Counted from the first letter of the stretch, positions 25,160 through 37,225 are shown. The stretch is 64,000 nucleotides of DNA from Neodontobutis hainanensis (GCA_024349245.1 JALDNG010001000.1:1-64000), one strand, 5' to 3'. The notes: a model not told the origin generated them from the sequence alone. Made by a program: numbers and translations.

Positions 25160-25547
25160 CGTCGAATCAAACTCAAGATTTGCTCTTTTTCTCACAGCCA
25201 GAAGTTTGCAAGTTTTGCAAGAACGTACTTGCTAGGAGATGCTCTTAGCAACCGGCACCTGTACGTGGTTACGTCAGCACGTGCACCGCTGTAGTATGCT
25301 AACCCTGGTGATGGATATTCATATTTAAAACGTAAACTTGGTTATAATGACACAGGCAGTATGTAAAGTGTTGAAGTAGCAGATATATACCGTTAATACT
25401 TGACAGTTACAGTCGAGGAAAGAAGTGGAAGAAAGCTTTATAATCACATCCTGCAACTCAAACGTGGCACCGCTATTTTAGCTGTGAAAGTGCTGCCACC
25501 CTGTGGTTCCAGGGGACATGGCTATCTTTTTTGTTACCTGTTGCCCA
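25160..25547 (-). promoter_or_regulatory. Unit-2-specific promoter-like block, absent from unit 1
   Basis: About 385 bp lie between AAGAAATC and TTGCCCACTT in unit 2, whereas unit 1 joins these flanks directly near 6285. The block contains a CACGTG E-box and TACGTCAG (CRE-like) within 30 bp near 25265-25290, plus GTTGCTAAGAGC (minus strand) resembling an RFX half site. It lies upstream of the minus-strand Ser/Pro-rich gene. Promoter function is inferred. If correct, unit 1 has lost it. Confidence 0.4.
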
Positions 25548-26358
25548 CTTTAAAGAAAACTCATTAATGGATGCTACAACAACAACAGGAAAACAATACA
25601 TATTTAAAACGAATTTAATATAACATAAATAAATAATAATAATTACACACGGATAATGTGCCATTACAAATGATGAAAACCTGTCCTGTTATCAAGTTTG
25701 AAAAGGTGGCCTCTCCCCATACGGGCCTGTCCCACATGTGGTAAACTGCTGGAGCATAACACATAGGGCTGTAAACACATGTGACAGATGTAAGGTTATG
25801 TTCTGTTTTGTGTGCTTGAACATCGATCCAAACTGTACAAATTATTACGAGCCACGCTCCAGTGGTGTAGCTCTATATCAGACCTTGATACCAGTGTGGG
25901 CAATGAGCAGTGAACTCCAGATAGATTTAAACATGTGGGAAAGGTGGTGAATGTTTGATATCTGAGACAAAACATACATCATTATGTGTAAAATAAATCT
26001 GAGGAGTTGTCTCTTTAAAATATCAGTACATGTGGGTGATCTAATATTACATATTACATACTTCAATAATGCAACAAATAACTTTTCAAACTACTTTTTA
26101 AAACTTGTCTTTATTTTGTTTTACACGACATCATAATTAACTGTAATCATTAAAAAAAGTGTAAGAAATGATGAGGAGGCTGCGTGTATACATTAAACTG
26201 ATTGTACAATGTTCAAATGTGGAATATACATTTACATTTATATACATTTAGTCCTTTAGCAGACGTTTTCCTTTAGAAACCCTATTATTTATGTTCATAT
26301 ATATTCATACTTGTGTAGATGTGTCACATTGAGCAGTTCTGGCCCTGTGAACAGATTT

Positions 26359-26525
26359 TATGGAGGTGGCAGAGTGGTTAGCACTCAGGCCTAACAGCAA
26401 GAAGGTCCTGGGTTCAATTCCCATCCAGGACAGGGCCTTTCTGTGTGGAGTTTGCATGTTCTCCCTATGTCTGCGTAGGTTTCCTCCGGGTACTCCGGTT
26501 TCCCCTACCACCAAAAACATGTACA
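26359..26525 (+). mobile_element. tRNA-derived SINE (unit 2)
   Basis: Unit 2 copy of the SINE at 7104-7262, with the same A- and B-box-like head and body. It is shared by both units, so it predates the tandem duplication. Confidence 0.8.
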
Positions 26526-27007
26526 ATAAAGGACTATGGAAATGGATGGAAATTAGCAGTTAAACTATAAACTGGTACAAGCATCTCTGCTCGGCTTAAT
26601 GAACATTGTACGTTGTCTTAAAGAAAATAAACTCATTTTAATGCTGCAGGTTGTGTTCATCTTGAATGCTGTGAACCCTGACCTTGCAGGAGCGACAGAA
26701 CTGGTGACGATCACAGCCGGGAGAGAAGAAGAAGCCACAATGAGCAGCAGGATGACTGTATGGACAGTGAGCTGTGCAGGAGTCCTGGGGGAAAACTCTG
26801 TCCCGTTCTCAGTCCTGAAAACTAATTCAATACTGCCTCTTGGTTTATGTCAGGCCAAAACCAGTAGCTTAAAATTAAGAAGTGTTTATGTGGGGCACTG
26901 AACTCTGAACTAAACTAATGTAAAACATTGAACTATGGAAGCACAACTGTCAAGTGCTACAGTGGTAATTTGAACAGCAAACAGCATTATAAAACATCAT
27001 ACTATGT

Positions 27008-30000
27008 TCACACTAGACCAAATCCTGTGTGGCATGAAGAAATGGAAACAAGCAAGTCCCTCTTGAATGAAGTATAGTCCTTGTAGTGAGATGGAATGCG
27101 CAGAATCTCAAAGCAGGTTGAGGCTGTGATGTAGTTTCCAGTTACTACCTCTACAGACAAACTTGTTGGCAAGACCTCCCAGCCTGTCCAGAATTTTACT
27201 AGATTTTGCAGTTCAGTTGGCGTTGCTAAAGAATGAATTAAACAGATTTTAAAATGTTTTATTTCCATAAATATTATGGAATACAAATATTACTTAGTTT
27301 CACCTCCAGTGATGAACTCTTGGAGATAGCCCGATATGCGGAACTTTATGTCTGCTGACCAGTCGTCATCATCATCATCTTCATCTGCTTGTGGCCAGGT
27401 GATTCGCTGCAGAAGAATCTGCGTCAACAAAAGGCCACATGAAAAAACATCCAGCCGTCAATTGCAGTTATTTCTGCAACCACAATTAATTGGTAACAAT
27501 AAAATATACATGTATACACATTAAACTACCATAACTACCTACATGTGAAAGGGCTTAATTTCTGAGTTGCTCTAAAGAAGATCCCGACAGTGGATCGCAT
27601 TACTGCCACAGAATTAGCTACAAGTGTGTGGAGCTGTAGCAGTGAGACTGAGATGGTTGTATACCGAGAGAGTCGCATGTCATCGTAGGATTACGGTTTA
27701 TATTCAACCAACAGCTGTACCAGATACTGCCCGTGACTTCATCAGTAGAACTGTTTTCAGGAACAGACACCTAATGCTTTTAGATCAGTGGTTACTGAAC
27801 AACTTAGACCATCCCTTGTTTTCAGCTTATGAACAACAAAGAAACCAGTGGACATCTGAGAATCTAATCAGCAGGACGGATCGACTGCTCTACAATCAGT
27901 CTAGGACAGAAGAAGAAGTTTGAATCAACTAATTTGAAGATACCAAATAACTGATTTACTCCTTGGGGATTAATAAAATTGAAGTGAATAAGAAACAAGT
28001 TGTCTGTAAACAAAGCTATCAAACTTAGATGCAAGGTCACAGTGGCCAGTGCGAAACCACCTGACAGCACTGGAGAAGGATATAGCATTATCATTCCAGT
28101 CCAAACGCCTTTGCTTCAACTTTATCTTCAAGTAAGACCATAAGAAAGCAAAATTACCTCAGGACAGATGTTCTCTGCCCCTCTTTTGGAAAAAGGATAG
28201 CTGCTGTGTCTGGTCTTTGAGTAAGCAAAGTCCACAATGGTGTTTCTTTTAGTCCTCTGCGCAGTTGCTTAATCTGTCTTACGACTCGTCCAATCACCTA
28301 ATAACAATAATAAGGAATAAAAGACAAGCATAATAATTGTAGTGGAGAGTTGTAAAATGTATGTAGTTTCGTTTTCAAGTTTTTTTATTCTCACATCACT
28401 CACCGCATGAATTAAAAGTTTTTCAAAAACCACTTTCGGTTACTTTTGTTCAGAGGAGGAAGGTCCCATGCATAGGCCAACTCCTGTATCTGCTGTTTTT
28501 CCTTTTCTGACAGGTTGGATTCTCCTTCCAACTTTTTATATATATATATATAAATACAGTTTATATAAAACTTTAAGCAAAATTCACATTTTACCAACTA
28601 CAGTTATAAAGAAAATATAGAAAAATCTAACTAAGACATGTCTGTTAAGAGTCTCAGTCAACCAGGCCATCTAGAAGAAAAAAGGGTTAAAGCCAAAGCA
28701 TCTGGACGTAGGTTTGAAGGTGAACCTTGTCCAGATGCTTTGGATTTAACACTTTTTCCATCTTCAAACTAAGAGATATGAGAGAAACATACAAGCTTGA
28801 TTGTGTCACGAATGTCGAGGTCCGGACAATCCTCTACAGTGACAGTTGATGTTTCAGGACTGCCACCAAGTAGGACATGCACAAAAGCTGGACTAAGTCC
28901 TGAAAGGCATGGCCCTCCATGGAGAAAGAAGTGACCCATCATTCTCCCTGCCACAAGGAACAGGTCACTTTCAACAAGAAAGTGCGACGGTTCTCCATCA
29001 AAAAGCCGAGTGACACTGCTATTTGCTGTGAAAAAAATTATGTTAGAAAGCAATTGGTTTTCTAAATTTGTACGGATGTTTCAATATTTGTGAACTGTAA
29101 ATTCTTAAATCCTTGATGATTCATTTTTATTAAATGTTTCATAATAGCAATGCATTATAATTTAATTGTATAGCAAACAGCATGGGCATATATGCATAAA
29201 ATACATACCAAAATTAATGTGAAATCCAAACTTTAATTTTTCCATGCAAGTTGAGAAGAAAAAACGTGTAACCCCAAGTCCGGTAGCAGTATCCCCTGTA
29301 CAACAAAATTTTAATAGTAGGCTTAATTATTATTTGACAACTATAACTTTTATTTGGTTTTACCTTCAAGTCTGCAAATCAAGGGGCGTGCCCATTCCAC
29401 ATTGGTTTGCTTATAAAAAAATATAAGGGTCATGTCCTGTTCTGCAGGACTTTTCCTGATGTCCATGCATAGAGTTAACGGACTCTTCATTGCATGGATT
29501 TGGAGATAATACTCCGCACACTGAGATATGGCCTTACTTAAGTCACTAATAGATGACCAATCTAATAAGAAACAGTAAAAGCAAATATAAGGGGTTCAAT
29601 ACATAAATCTAATATGCATGATTAAGAAATTGAATGTCTCTATCTTAACAATGCTTTGATGGCTGTTCTATAATTAAAAAGACACTTTGAATATCACATA
29701 CCCATGGAAGTAGTCGCTGAAGTTATGGATGGTCCAGGAACCACTGCTTGTTCCTTTTCACTGGGATAAACTGCAAGTGTCACTTGACTAAAATAAAAAA
29801 ATATAAAAATAATTATACACATATGTAACAAATGCAAGAATGACAACAGGCTCGGTTTATTTAATGTCAAAACACTGTGAAGAGACAATAGAAACAACAC
29901 TGATAAAATTATTCTTTCGTATAAAAGGGTCATTCAGTCTAGAAATTGAATCCAACCAATAAAACCTCTTTAAAAAATTAGAAAATAAAAAAGATAACTT

Positions 30001-30990
30001 TCACCACATGTAGATGCGTGCTGCTCTATCCGATCAGATTTAAACATTTTCAGAAAAACAGGACAGGACTGAGCTGTTGGAAAATAGAAAGATGTTTTAG
30101 TAAAACATAATTATGTGAAAGGACATAAATATGAACTAGGTTCCTAAGTTTTAAATTATGGTGTAGTAAGAAGTGTAGGTTGTCGTAAGGACAGACAAAT
30201 CATACATTGTTCCTCAACCAGATGAGCTGCGTCACTGTCGACTTCAATGATCAAACAGGAGTAAATATAATACTTTAGAAGCTGCAGAGGTACAGCAACA
30301 CCACACTTGTGACATGTGGCTTTTGCCATACCGCTGAAGGCTCCATCAGTTAGTTGTAGTGGACTTCTATCAAGATCTTCTTGGACAGGGACTATGAACA
30401 GTTTTTACCCTTGAGCAACAGACTTCAAGAGTCTGCCTGTATAACCAGCATCGTCAGGTGACACAAGGGACAGTTTACGCTTCCCCATCCACCTGTCAAA
30501 ATTAAAAATTATTTAAAAATTGCAGCCAAACATAGATTGCATAGTATAGTTTTTATAGACATTACTGCAATTATATTAAATAAACTAACCTTTGCTTCTT
30601 GTTAAAAAAATAAATCTCTGCTTACCAGCTGCTTTATAAAGTAGCCATCCACCTGTTACTGTTTGCAGTTTTGGAAATAGAACTTTGAGGGCGTCACATA
30701 ACTGTAGGTGAAAAAGTACAAAAAATTGACATTTCATCTCAAAACAAACTTATTTAATATGCATTGCACACACAATTAATATAACACAATATATATATAT
30801 ATATATATATATATAGCAGTCCTTGGACCCAACCCAGCCTGCATATGGGTCACTGTCTGGGTCACTTTCTCAAGCTCACTTGGAGTTTTTCACACTGCCT
30901 TGGTAGCAAATAGAAAGACACCTCGAGTGCCTTGATTTTTGGCTGGGATAACATTTGTTGCTGGAAAGCGATTCTTTCCCGGCCTTTAGT
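27008..30990 (-). pseudogene. G2E3-like HECT E3 ubiquitin ligase gene (unit 2)
   Basis: This is the better preserved copy. Exons: about 30816-30980, 30626-30701, about 30150-30492, 29998-30073, 29702-29787, 29364-29561, 29209-29295, 28793-29025, 28404-28531, 28158-28297, 27304-27418 and 27008-27225. Exons 6, 7 and 8 join in one frame through F-F-Y-K-Q-T-N-V-E-W, G-V-T-R-F-F-F-S-T and the HECT N lobe, and 11 joins 12 in frame to the catalytic S-T-C-F and the G-F-G-L-V end. Remaining faults: a TAA in exon 3 near 30409 after losses in T- and C-runs, a G-to-T change removing the exon 4 donor (29997), a one-base loss in a T-run of exon 9 near 28425, and an unresolved joint between exons 10 and 11. 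Inactivation is likely, but homopolymer faults may be assembly errors. Confidence 0.85.
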
Positions 30991-32133
30991 AAAAATGCCT
31001 GGACATGTTCTATGGTGAAAAGCTTTTGATTAAAAATTTAAATACAAGTTTAAGGTTTTTTTATTAGGTAGGCAAATTTGAATGGAGTGTTGCGGTACAG
31101 GTGGTTGGGGAAAAACATGCAGTCAGCTTGTTAGGAGATTCCTGAGACCAGTTTATACTGGTTTTAAGCCAGGTCCGTGTGTAAACATATTTAAAATGTT
31201 TTTAGAAGAAATTAGCATCTGTGGTGAGGATAGAATTCTGAACAGACAATGAAAAAACTATTTACAACATAGCCGTAAGAACTTACATTAAAACCTATAA
31301 ATTAAGAATTTTACTAACTTGAATTTGCTAACTGTATACTAATTTGCTCATTAAATAAACATACAATGTGAGGTACATTCATTAATGTATTCAAACCAGG
31401 CTCTGACATTACCTACAAGTAGCAGAGTGGTTGTCATTTGCCAAAACCATCTTAATTTGTAATAGTTTGTGGATAATGCCAATTTCTCCAATGAAAATGT
31501 ACTATGACCATGCCTCCAGTAGCCCCCATTCTGTACTTTAGGACATTCTGTTTACAAACTTTTAAATGGTCTATATCAAATTGGTTTAACATATGACACT
31601 TTAATGCCTGCAGTTTGATCTGTGAAAAGAAAGCAGTACTACACTAACAGAAAAAGCTGAAAGTTTATGCTAGTAAACTAGCTTTGGTTTTGGCCTCTTC
31701 TCCCGGCCGTATTGAGGACCAGCACATTAGCCCAAACCGCACGATCCTATCCCAGTGGAAATGCGCTAAAAAATTAAACACACCGCAGGCATATGCCATA
31801 TTAGTTCTTACCTTGTCATTTCCATTTGAAGCGATGGTCCAGTAGAATGGTCCCTCCTATCCAGCGATAAAACATTTAGTATGGTCAGACTTCAAAATAA
31901 TGCGTAAAGCACAAGTGTGTACTACACCTTGCCTTAGCTTCAACGCTCGCTGTACTTGGCTGTCTTTCAGTCAATAAATCCAGCAAACGCCTGGCTGACT
32001 GGACAATTTCAACTTGGTTATTCTGAAATAACAAAAATGTTTATCGCTACTATATGTGACAGACCTTCAGTAGAAATACAACAGAACAGGAGTAAAACAG
32101 TATCTAACTTAGCACCCTTGGCGCATCAGTTGC

Positions 32134-32648
32134 AGGTCCCGCCATGTTTGTTGTAGGTTATTACCATGGTCATCCTCCATAGCTGCTATTGTCCCCTAGT
32201 GATTACTTAACTACTAGTCTCTTTAGTGTGCTTGAGCTTTAAAACATTTATTAGAAGTAACATATGTTTTTAAAAACGTCAGATATTGCATGCTAGCCTA
32301 TATAAACTTTGATATCGAAAGATGAACTTACTGCAGTGTTGCTGCTGGCCGCCATTGTTCAACTGGCTTGCGCGCTGTATTGCTGTGTTTACCAACGTGA
32401 CCAGGTCATCGCTGCGTGATTGGCTGAGGATAGATCGACTCACACAATATCGATTGCAATTCCTCGGTACTCGGATGTTCCATGAACTTCTTTTACTGCG
32501 TATTTTACACTGTGAATTTCGACGGTTGAAGTTGAGTGGTCGAAAACATATCTATTTAATATTTACACGGCAATTTTTTTATTTTGAATTTTGAAACTTT
32601 GGATAATATGTATTGAAATTTCTAACTTTGAAATTTAGTCACTAAAAT
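32134..32648. repeat. Truncated third copy of the tandem unit
   Basis: About 515 bp match positions 1-515 of unit 1. Homology ends near 32648, shortly before a truncated gypsy LTR, so the third copy was cut by the retrotransposon insertion or by a later deletion. Confidence 0.9.
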
Positions 32649-32929
32649 TAAAATTGTGTATGGCTTTTGGTTTGTCCCAAACCCTCTGTTTAATTAATAA
32701 ATTGTTGATTTGTGTTGCTTTACACTTTGTGTGGTTTGACTTTATGTTCAGGTCACTTTTGTTTAGCGGGGATCGTAACATATTTGGGGGCTCATTAAAG
32801 TAGACTTTCTGTCTTGTCAGTTAATTGAGTTATTCAGGTAGGACTGGCAGGTGTGTATTTTTTGTGAGTAGCTTTGTTTGTTGTGTGTTAGCCTTTTGTC
32901 TTGTGGCTGGCCTGATTCTGGGTTTAAAC

Positions 32930-33835
32930 ATGGAGTATAACCTGGATGAGTTTGTTTCTGCTCCCACTTTGGAGGTTTTGGATCAGTGTCAAAAAGATGA
33001 TCTCTTGCTAGTTGCTGAACATGATGACATTGTGGTCACAAAGCAAGCAAAGAAAGCTACGGTAAAGACTCAACTTTATAATACTTTGGTAGAGCGTGGG
33101 GCGTTGACACTGATACACACCAAACCTAAAGGTCCTAGAACATCTTACTCTAGTAGTACGGCAGATGAAGCAGTTAGATTAAAAGAGCTAGAAGTTGAAT
33201 TAGAGCGTCTTGCTTTAAAGGAAAAGGAGCTACAATATATGAATATTCATTCATTTTCTACCTCTTTGTCCCGTTAGGGGTCACGGGTGACTGGAGCCTA
33301 TCCCAGCAGCTTTGGACCTGAGGCGGAGTACACCCTGGACAGTGGCCAGTTAGTCACAGGGCTAACATTTAGAGACAGACATTGACAGACAACCATTCAC
33401 TCTCACATTCATTTACTAGGGACACTTTAGAGTTGCCGATTAACCTATACATGCATGTCTTTGGACAGTGGGAAGAAGCCGGAGTACCGGAGAGAACCCA
33501 CGGTAACACGTGGAGGACATGCAGACTCCTCACAGAAAGACCGGAGTCGGCTGAGAATGTTTGGGTTGGCGGGTTTTGAACTCACGACCTTCTTGCTGTA
33601 AGGCAGGAGTGCTAACCACTCTGCCACGTGCACCCTTGGAGGGTATCTGGATATATGAATATGTTGGAGACAAAGAAATTGGAGCAACAAACACAGATTC
33701 GCATGCTCGAATTAGAGCTTTTGTGTGAAATTGCGTTACACTCAGACCCGGTGCACACAGATAACATAACATTAAAGCCTAAAAATCTAGATCAAAATAT
33801 AAAGTGTAAATACAACTGTACAATTATACACTAAG
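32930..33835 (+). pseudogene. Gypsy gag-like ORF split by a SINE
   Basis: From the ATG at 32930 the frame reads MEYNLDEFVSAPTLEVLDQ, then a Glu/Leu/Lys-rich coiled-coil-like stretch ending K-E-K-E-L-Q, as in the N-terminus of fish gypsy gag proteins. An antisense SINE splits it at 33247-33650. The reading resumes at 33651 (LETKKLEQQTQIRMLELEL) and ends near 33835, where LINE sequence begins. Nucleocapsid and protease parts are absent. In-frame sequence upstream of 32930 is probably leader. Confidence 0.7.
33247..33650 (-). mobile_element. SINE inserted antisense into gypsy gag
   Basis: About 404 bp are flanked by a perfect 12-bp target duplication ATATATGAATAT (33235-33246 and 33651-33662). 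Read on the minus strand it has the tRNA-like head GTGGCAGAGTGGTTAGCACT and the body shared with the SINE at 7104, plus a longer tail. The host gag frame continues on both sides. Confidence 0.92.
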
Positions 33836-34650
33836 AGAATGTTAATAAAGGCATAATAAAATCAAAAATAAAGTTAAATAAATTAAAATTAAGCAGCGCA
33901 AGGCAAAAGGCAGTGTGCAAATCAATGAAGTGAGCAACAGTGCAGATAAAAGTTTTTTAGTGCAAAAACAAAAGCTTATTAAGTCTGATTGAAGTGGGCT
34001 CAAGAGCAGTTATTTAACTGACTGATGATGTAGTGGAGAATGAGGTCGTGAGCAGACCAATGCTGCACAAAGTGACTGGTGCATGTCATCATATATTAGT
34101 GTGGGTAGGGTCATAGTTCAGTGGTGCCTGGGGTACAAAGGTTCGGGCGCGAGTTCAGCTCCCTGACAGCCTGGTGGAGTAAGCTGTCCTTCAGTCTGCT
34201 GGTCCTCTCCTCCCTGATGGCAGCAGGCTGGAGAAGCTGTGTGATGGGTGGGTGTGATCACGTGCAATGGAGAGGGCTTTGCGGATGAGACGTGTTCTGT
34301 AAATTTGCTGGAGGGAGGGAAGAGAGACATCAATGATCTTCTCAGCTGCTCTCACTATGCATTGCAGAGTCTTTCGGCAGGACGCGTTGCAGGCGCCGTA
34401 CCACACAGTGATGCACAGTGGCTCTCCTCAGTTTGCAGAGAAAGCAGAGACGCTGTTGAGATTTCTTGGCCAGTTCTGCTGTGTTTTCAGTCCAGGAGAG
34501 GTCCTCTGCAATGTGCACACCCAGGAACTTGGTGCTGTTTACTCTCTCCACAGTCGCACCGTTGATGGTCAGAGGGACATGCTGAGTGTGCGCTCTCCTG
34601 AAGTCAACAACAATCTCCTTCGTCTTCTCCACGTTCAGAGAGATTGTTGT
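33836..34650 (-). mobile_element. L2/CR1-like LINE 3' end inserted in the gypsy element
   Basis: The minus strand encodes the last part of a LINE ORF2: L-N-V-E-K-T-K-E-I-V-V-D-F-R-R, then K-F-L-G-V-H-I, then K-K-S-Q-Q-R-L, followed by W-Y-G-A-C, S-L-P-S-L-Q-Q-I-Y and L-L-P-S-G-R-R, then a 3' UTR down to about 33836. It is 5'-truncated and frameshifted. It replaces the missing middle of the gypsy element. Confidence 0.85.
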
Positions 34651-36370
34651 CACTGCTGGTGCTGGATGTGTTACTGCAACCCTTACTGCCTGAGGTAATG
34701 TTATGTTGTGAAAAAGAAACTGGGTGACAGAGACTACTTGATTTTTACACCTGACCGCCGGTGTGGCACACGCCTTTGTCATGTGGACAGGTTAAAATCT
34801 TATTATGACCGAAATGACTCGTGTTTGGTGATTGCAGATGCTAAAGAGTCTGCAGCGTTGCTCGGGTTGAGAACACTGAGACCCGTATTCTTTTTGCAGG
34901 CTTTTCGGGAGCTGTCCGGTGCTGAACGCTCCGAGCCGTGAGTTAGTTTGGCGGCTGGTACTGAAATTGAAAATGACTCGTGGTCCGGGGCTTTGACTCA
35001 GGGTAAATTTTCCAACTCGGAGACTTTAAAAATCTTGTCAGTTTTGTTGTTCCACCTTTTAGATTCTCAGCAGAATGAAATGGTGAATGTAATTCAGTCC
35101 AATAGGTCATTGTTTGCCAATGTGCCCTCTCAGATGCATGTGCTCTGTCATTAAATTCATGTAGGTGATTAAAGGCCTATAAAACAGCATCCATATCAGG
35201 TTAATCCAGACAAACGAGGCCATCTGAAAAAACAGGTGGAGTATATGCTGCAGTATGGCATAGCCAAAAGAAGCTGTAGTGCGTGGAGCTCACCCTGCTT
35301 ATTGACGATTAAAGCTAATGGTGATGACCGCTTTTGTACAGACTTCAGGAAAGTTACTGGTGTAACAAAGACTGACTGTTATCCTCTTCCACAAATGGAG
35401 GATTGCGTGGATCATGTTGCTGCTAGGTTTGTGACAAAGCTAGACTTACTAAAAGGATATTGGCAGGTCCCTTTAACTGAACGTGCCAAAGTAATATCTG
35501 CTTTTGTTACACCTGATGACTTCCTTCAGTATTCGGTTATGGCCTTTGGCATGTGTAATGAGCCCGCCACATTTCAGAGGCTTATGCGTGTAGTTTTGTC
35601 TGGATTGTCTTTTTGTGAAGCCTTGATGGGGGTCCTTGATGACTTGGTTGCTTGTTTGTCTTCGTGGGTGGAGCACATTACAGTACGCATCAGCAGTTAA
35701 CTTGACAAAATGTGAGTTTGGGCAAGCAACAGTGACCTATCTTGTAAAAATGGTGAGGGGAGGTCAAGTGTGTCCAGTTCAAGCTAAGGTTGAGGCGATT
35801 CTCGCTGTCCCTGTTTCCACCAACTGTACAGTTGTTATTTAGCCATGGTAGGCTAATACAGGGGCTAAAAACTTTTCTGCCATTGCTGCGTTGACTGACC
35901 TCCTCAGCCCTAAAGTGGACTTTTATTGGACTGATGGTTGTCAAACTGTATTTGAGCAAGTTTGCTAATTAATTCTCCCGTTCTAGCTGCGCCTCAATTT
36001 GACCAAACGTTTAAATTGGCCGTTGATGCTTGTGATTTTGGCATCGGTGTTGTTCTCCTACAAGATGGGCCTGATTGCATTGAACATCTGGTATCCTTTT
36101 TTCAAAAAATCTTGATAAACATCAAAGGTGGTATTCCACCATCGGAAAAAGAAGCACTGACACTGGTAATGGCTCTGGAACACTTTGAGGTTTATGTGGG
36201 TCTTTACGGACCATAATCCCTTAGTGTTCCTAGACCGCATGCGCAATAAAAATCGTCACCTTATGAATTGGAGTCTGCGCATTCAATCGTTCAACATAAA
36301 AATTCAACACATTCGCGGTAAAAAGAACGTAATCGCGGATGAGTTGTCCCGTCTATATACTTATGTATAA
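34651..36370 (+). pseudogene. Gypsy pol remnant: integrase tail, RT, RNase H
   Basis: About 34690-34830 encodes an integrase C-terminal segment (D-Y-L-I-F-T-P-D-R-R, then R-L-C-H-V-D). RT follows at about 35160-35960 with F-C-T-D-F-R-K-V, K-L-D-L-L-K-G-Y-W-Q-V-P-L, M-A-F-G-M, A-T-F-Q-R-L-M and catalytic L-D-D-L. RNase H at about 35962-36370 has A-V-D-A-C-D, E-K-E-A-L-T-L, F-T-D-H-N-P-L and the end I-A-D-E-L-S-R-L. Frameshifts occur near 35700, 35840 and 36200. Only the order integrase then RT/RNase H is unusual. Confidence 0.85.
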
Positions 36371-36437
36371 TTTAAACTGAATAGTTTGATGTGAGCAGTT
36401 TTTTTCTTCAAACATATTCAGTGTTTTTGGGTGAGGG

Positions 36438-36807
36438 TGTTACATATTCATGTAAATGTCTGTGTGTTCCACCTGCAGGAGGAGTAGTGTGTCTGATCTG
36501 GGCTCCTGATTGGCTGCTACCCTTTATAAGGAGGATGTTGGTGCCTGCATCTTGCTCCGTGTTTCCAACTGGGCTCCGCCTCCTGTTTGTGCTGCTGTCG
36601 ATGCCAGGGGCAGTTTAGACGTTCAGCTCCTCTTTTATGTTTTCAGTTAGTTCTTTTAGGTGATGGGCGAGGTGGTCCTGTTTTAACGGTTTGTTGTTTT
36701 ACTTTAAATCCTCTGTTTAATTAATAAATTGTTGATTTGTGTTTCCTTACACTTTGTGTGGTTTGACTTTATGTTCAGGTCCCATTTGTTTAGCGGGGAT
36801 CGTAACA
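36438..36807 (+). repeat. 3' LTR of the Gmr1-like element (370 bp)
   Basis: Begins TGTTAC after a G-rich GGGTGAGGG tract and ends GTAACA. Its last ~105 bp match the 5' remnant at 32678-32780. It contains CCTTTATAAGG, a TATA-like box, near 36522. Confidence 0.88.
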
Positions 36808-37225
36808 GACTCGCAAGTCATGCACAAAACTAAAATCCCACAGTTTTCAGATTTGTAACTCACTTTCTTTAGTGACTCGTACTTGCAGTTCAACTAAAGG
36901 TAGACAAGACATTCATTTTTTATTAGCCCAATATCACAAAAACAGCCGCCTTAAAGGGCTAAACAGACTGCACTAGACAACATCCCCTGTCCTTAGGCGC
37001 TCCATCAGGGTGAGGAAAAACTCCTAAAGAAAAACCCAGCCGGGAAAACAGAGAAACCTCAGGGAGACCCACAGAAGGAGGGATCCACTCCCAGGACGGA
37101 CAGGCCGTGCAAGAATGTGTCCAGGACAGTTAAAAATATATATATTTTAAAAAAAAACGTGTGTGTGTGTGTGTGTGTGTGCGTGCCCGTGTGTGCGTGC
37201 GCATGTGTGTGCGTGTGTGTGAGTC
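36808..37225. repeat. Interspersed repeat and (GT)n tract
   Basis: 36808-36900 contains GACTCGCAAGTCATGCAC, resembling the GACTTGGACTCG minisatellite at 50.8-51.0 kb (CGCAAGTCATGCACA recurs at 50927). About 36960-37130 is a common fish repeat (CATCAGGGTGAGGAAAAACT, then GAGGGATCCACTCCCAGGAC). A GT-rich microsatellite occupies 37159-37222. No gene is seen. Confidence 0.6.

Larger units (their letters stand above)
18891..32133. repeat. Tandem segmental duplication, unit 2 (13.2 kb)
   Basis: This is the second full copy of the tandem unit. It lacks the transposon and the nested duplication of unit 1, keeping the pre-insertion empty site at 31703-31706, and has a unique block at about 25160-25547. 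It is the better reference for the ancestral order: RING-like fragment (+), Ser/Pro-rich gene (-), SINE (+), HECT gene (-). Confidence 0.95.
32678..36807 (+). mobile_element. Gmr1-like Ty3/gypsy retrotransposon, interrupted and degraded
   Basis: Order: a truncated 5' LTR (32678-32780), a primer-binding-like TGGGGGCTC (32785-32793, matching the tRNA-Pro 3' end), gag, an integrase C-terminal remnant, reverse transcriptase, RNase H and a full 3' LTR (36438-36807). Integrase sequence lies upstream of RT, the reverse of normal gypsy order and the hallmark of Gmr1-like elements of fish. A SINE and a LINE fragment interrupt it, and the integrase core and protease are missing. Stops and shifts leave it non-functional. 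Confidence 0.85.

Noticed and set aside
34333..34698. 121-residue plus-strand open frame
   Set aside because: Antisense to the LINE ORF2 fragment, whose minus-strand motifs are clear.
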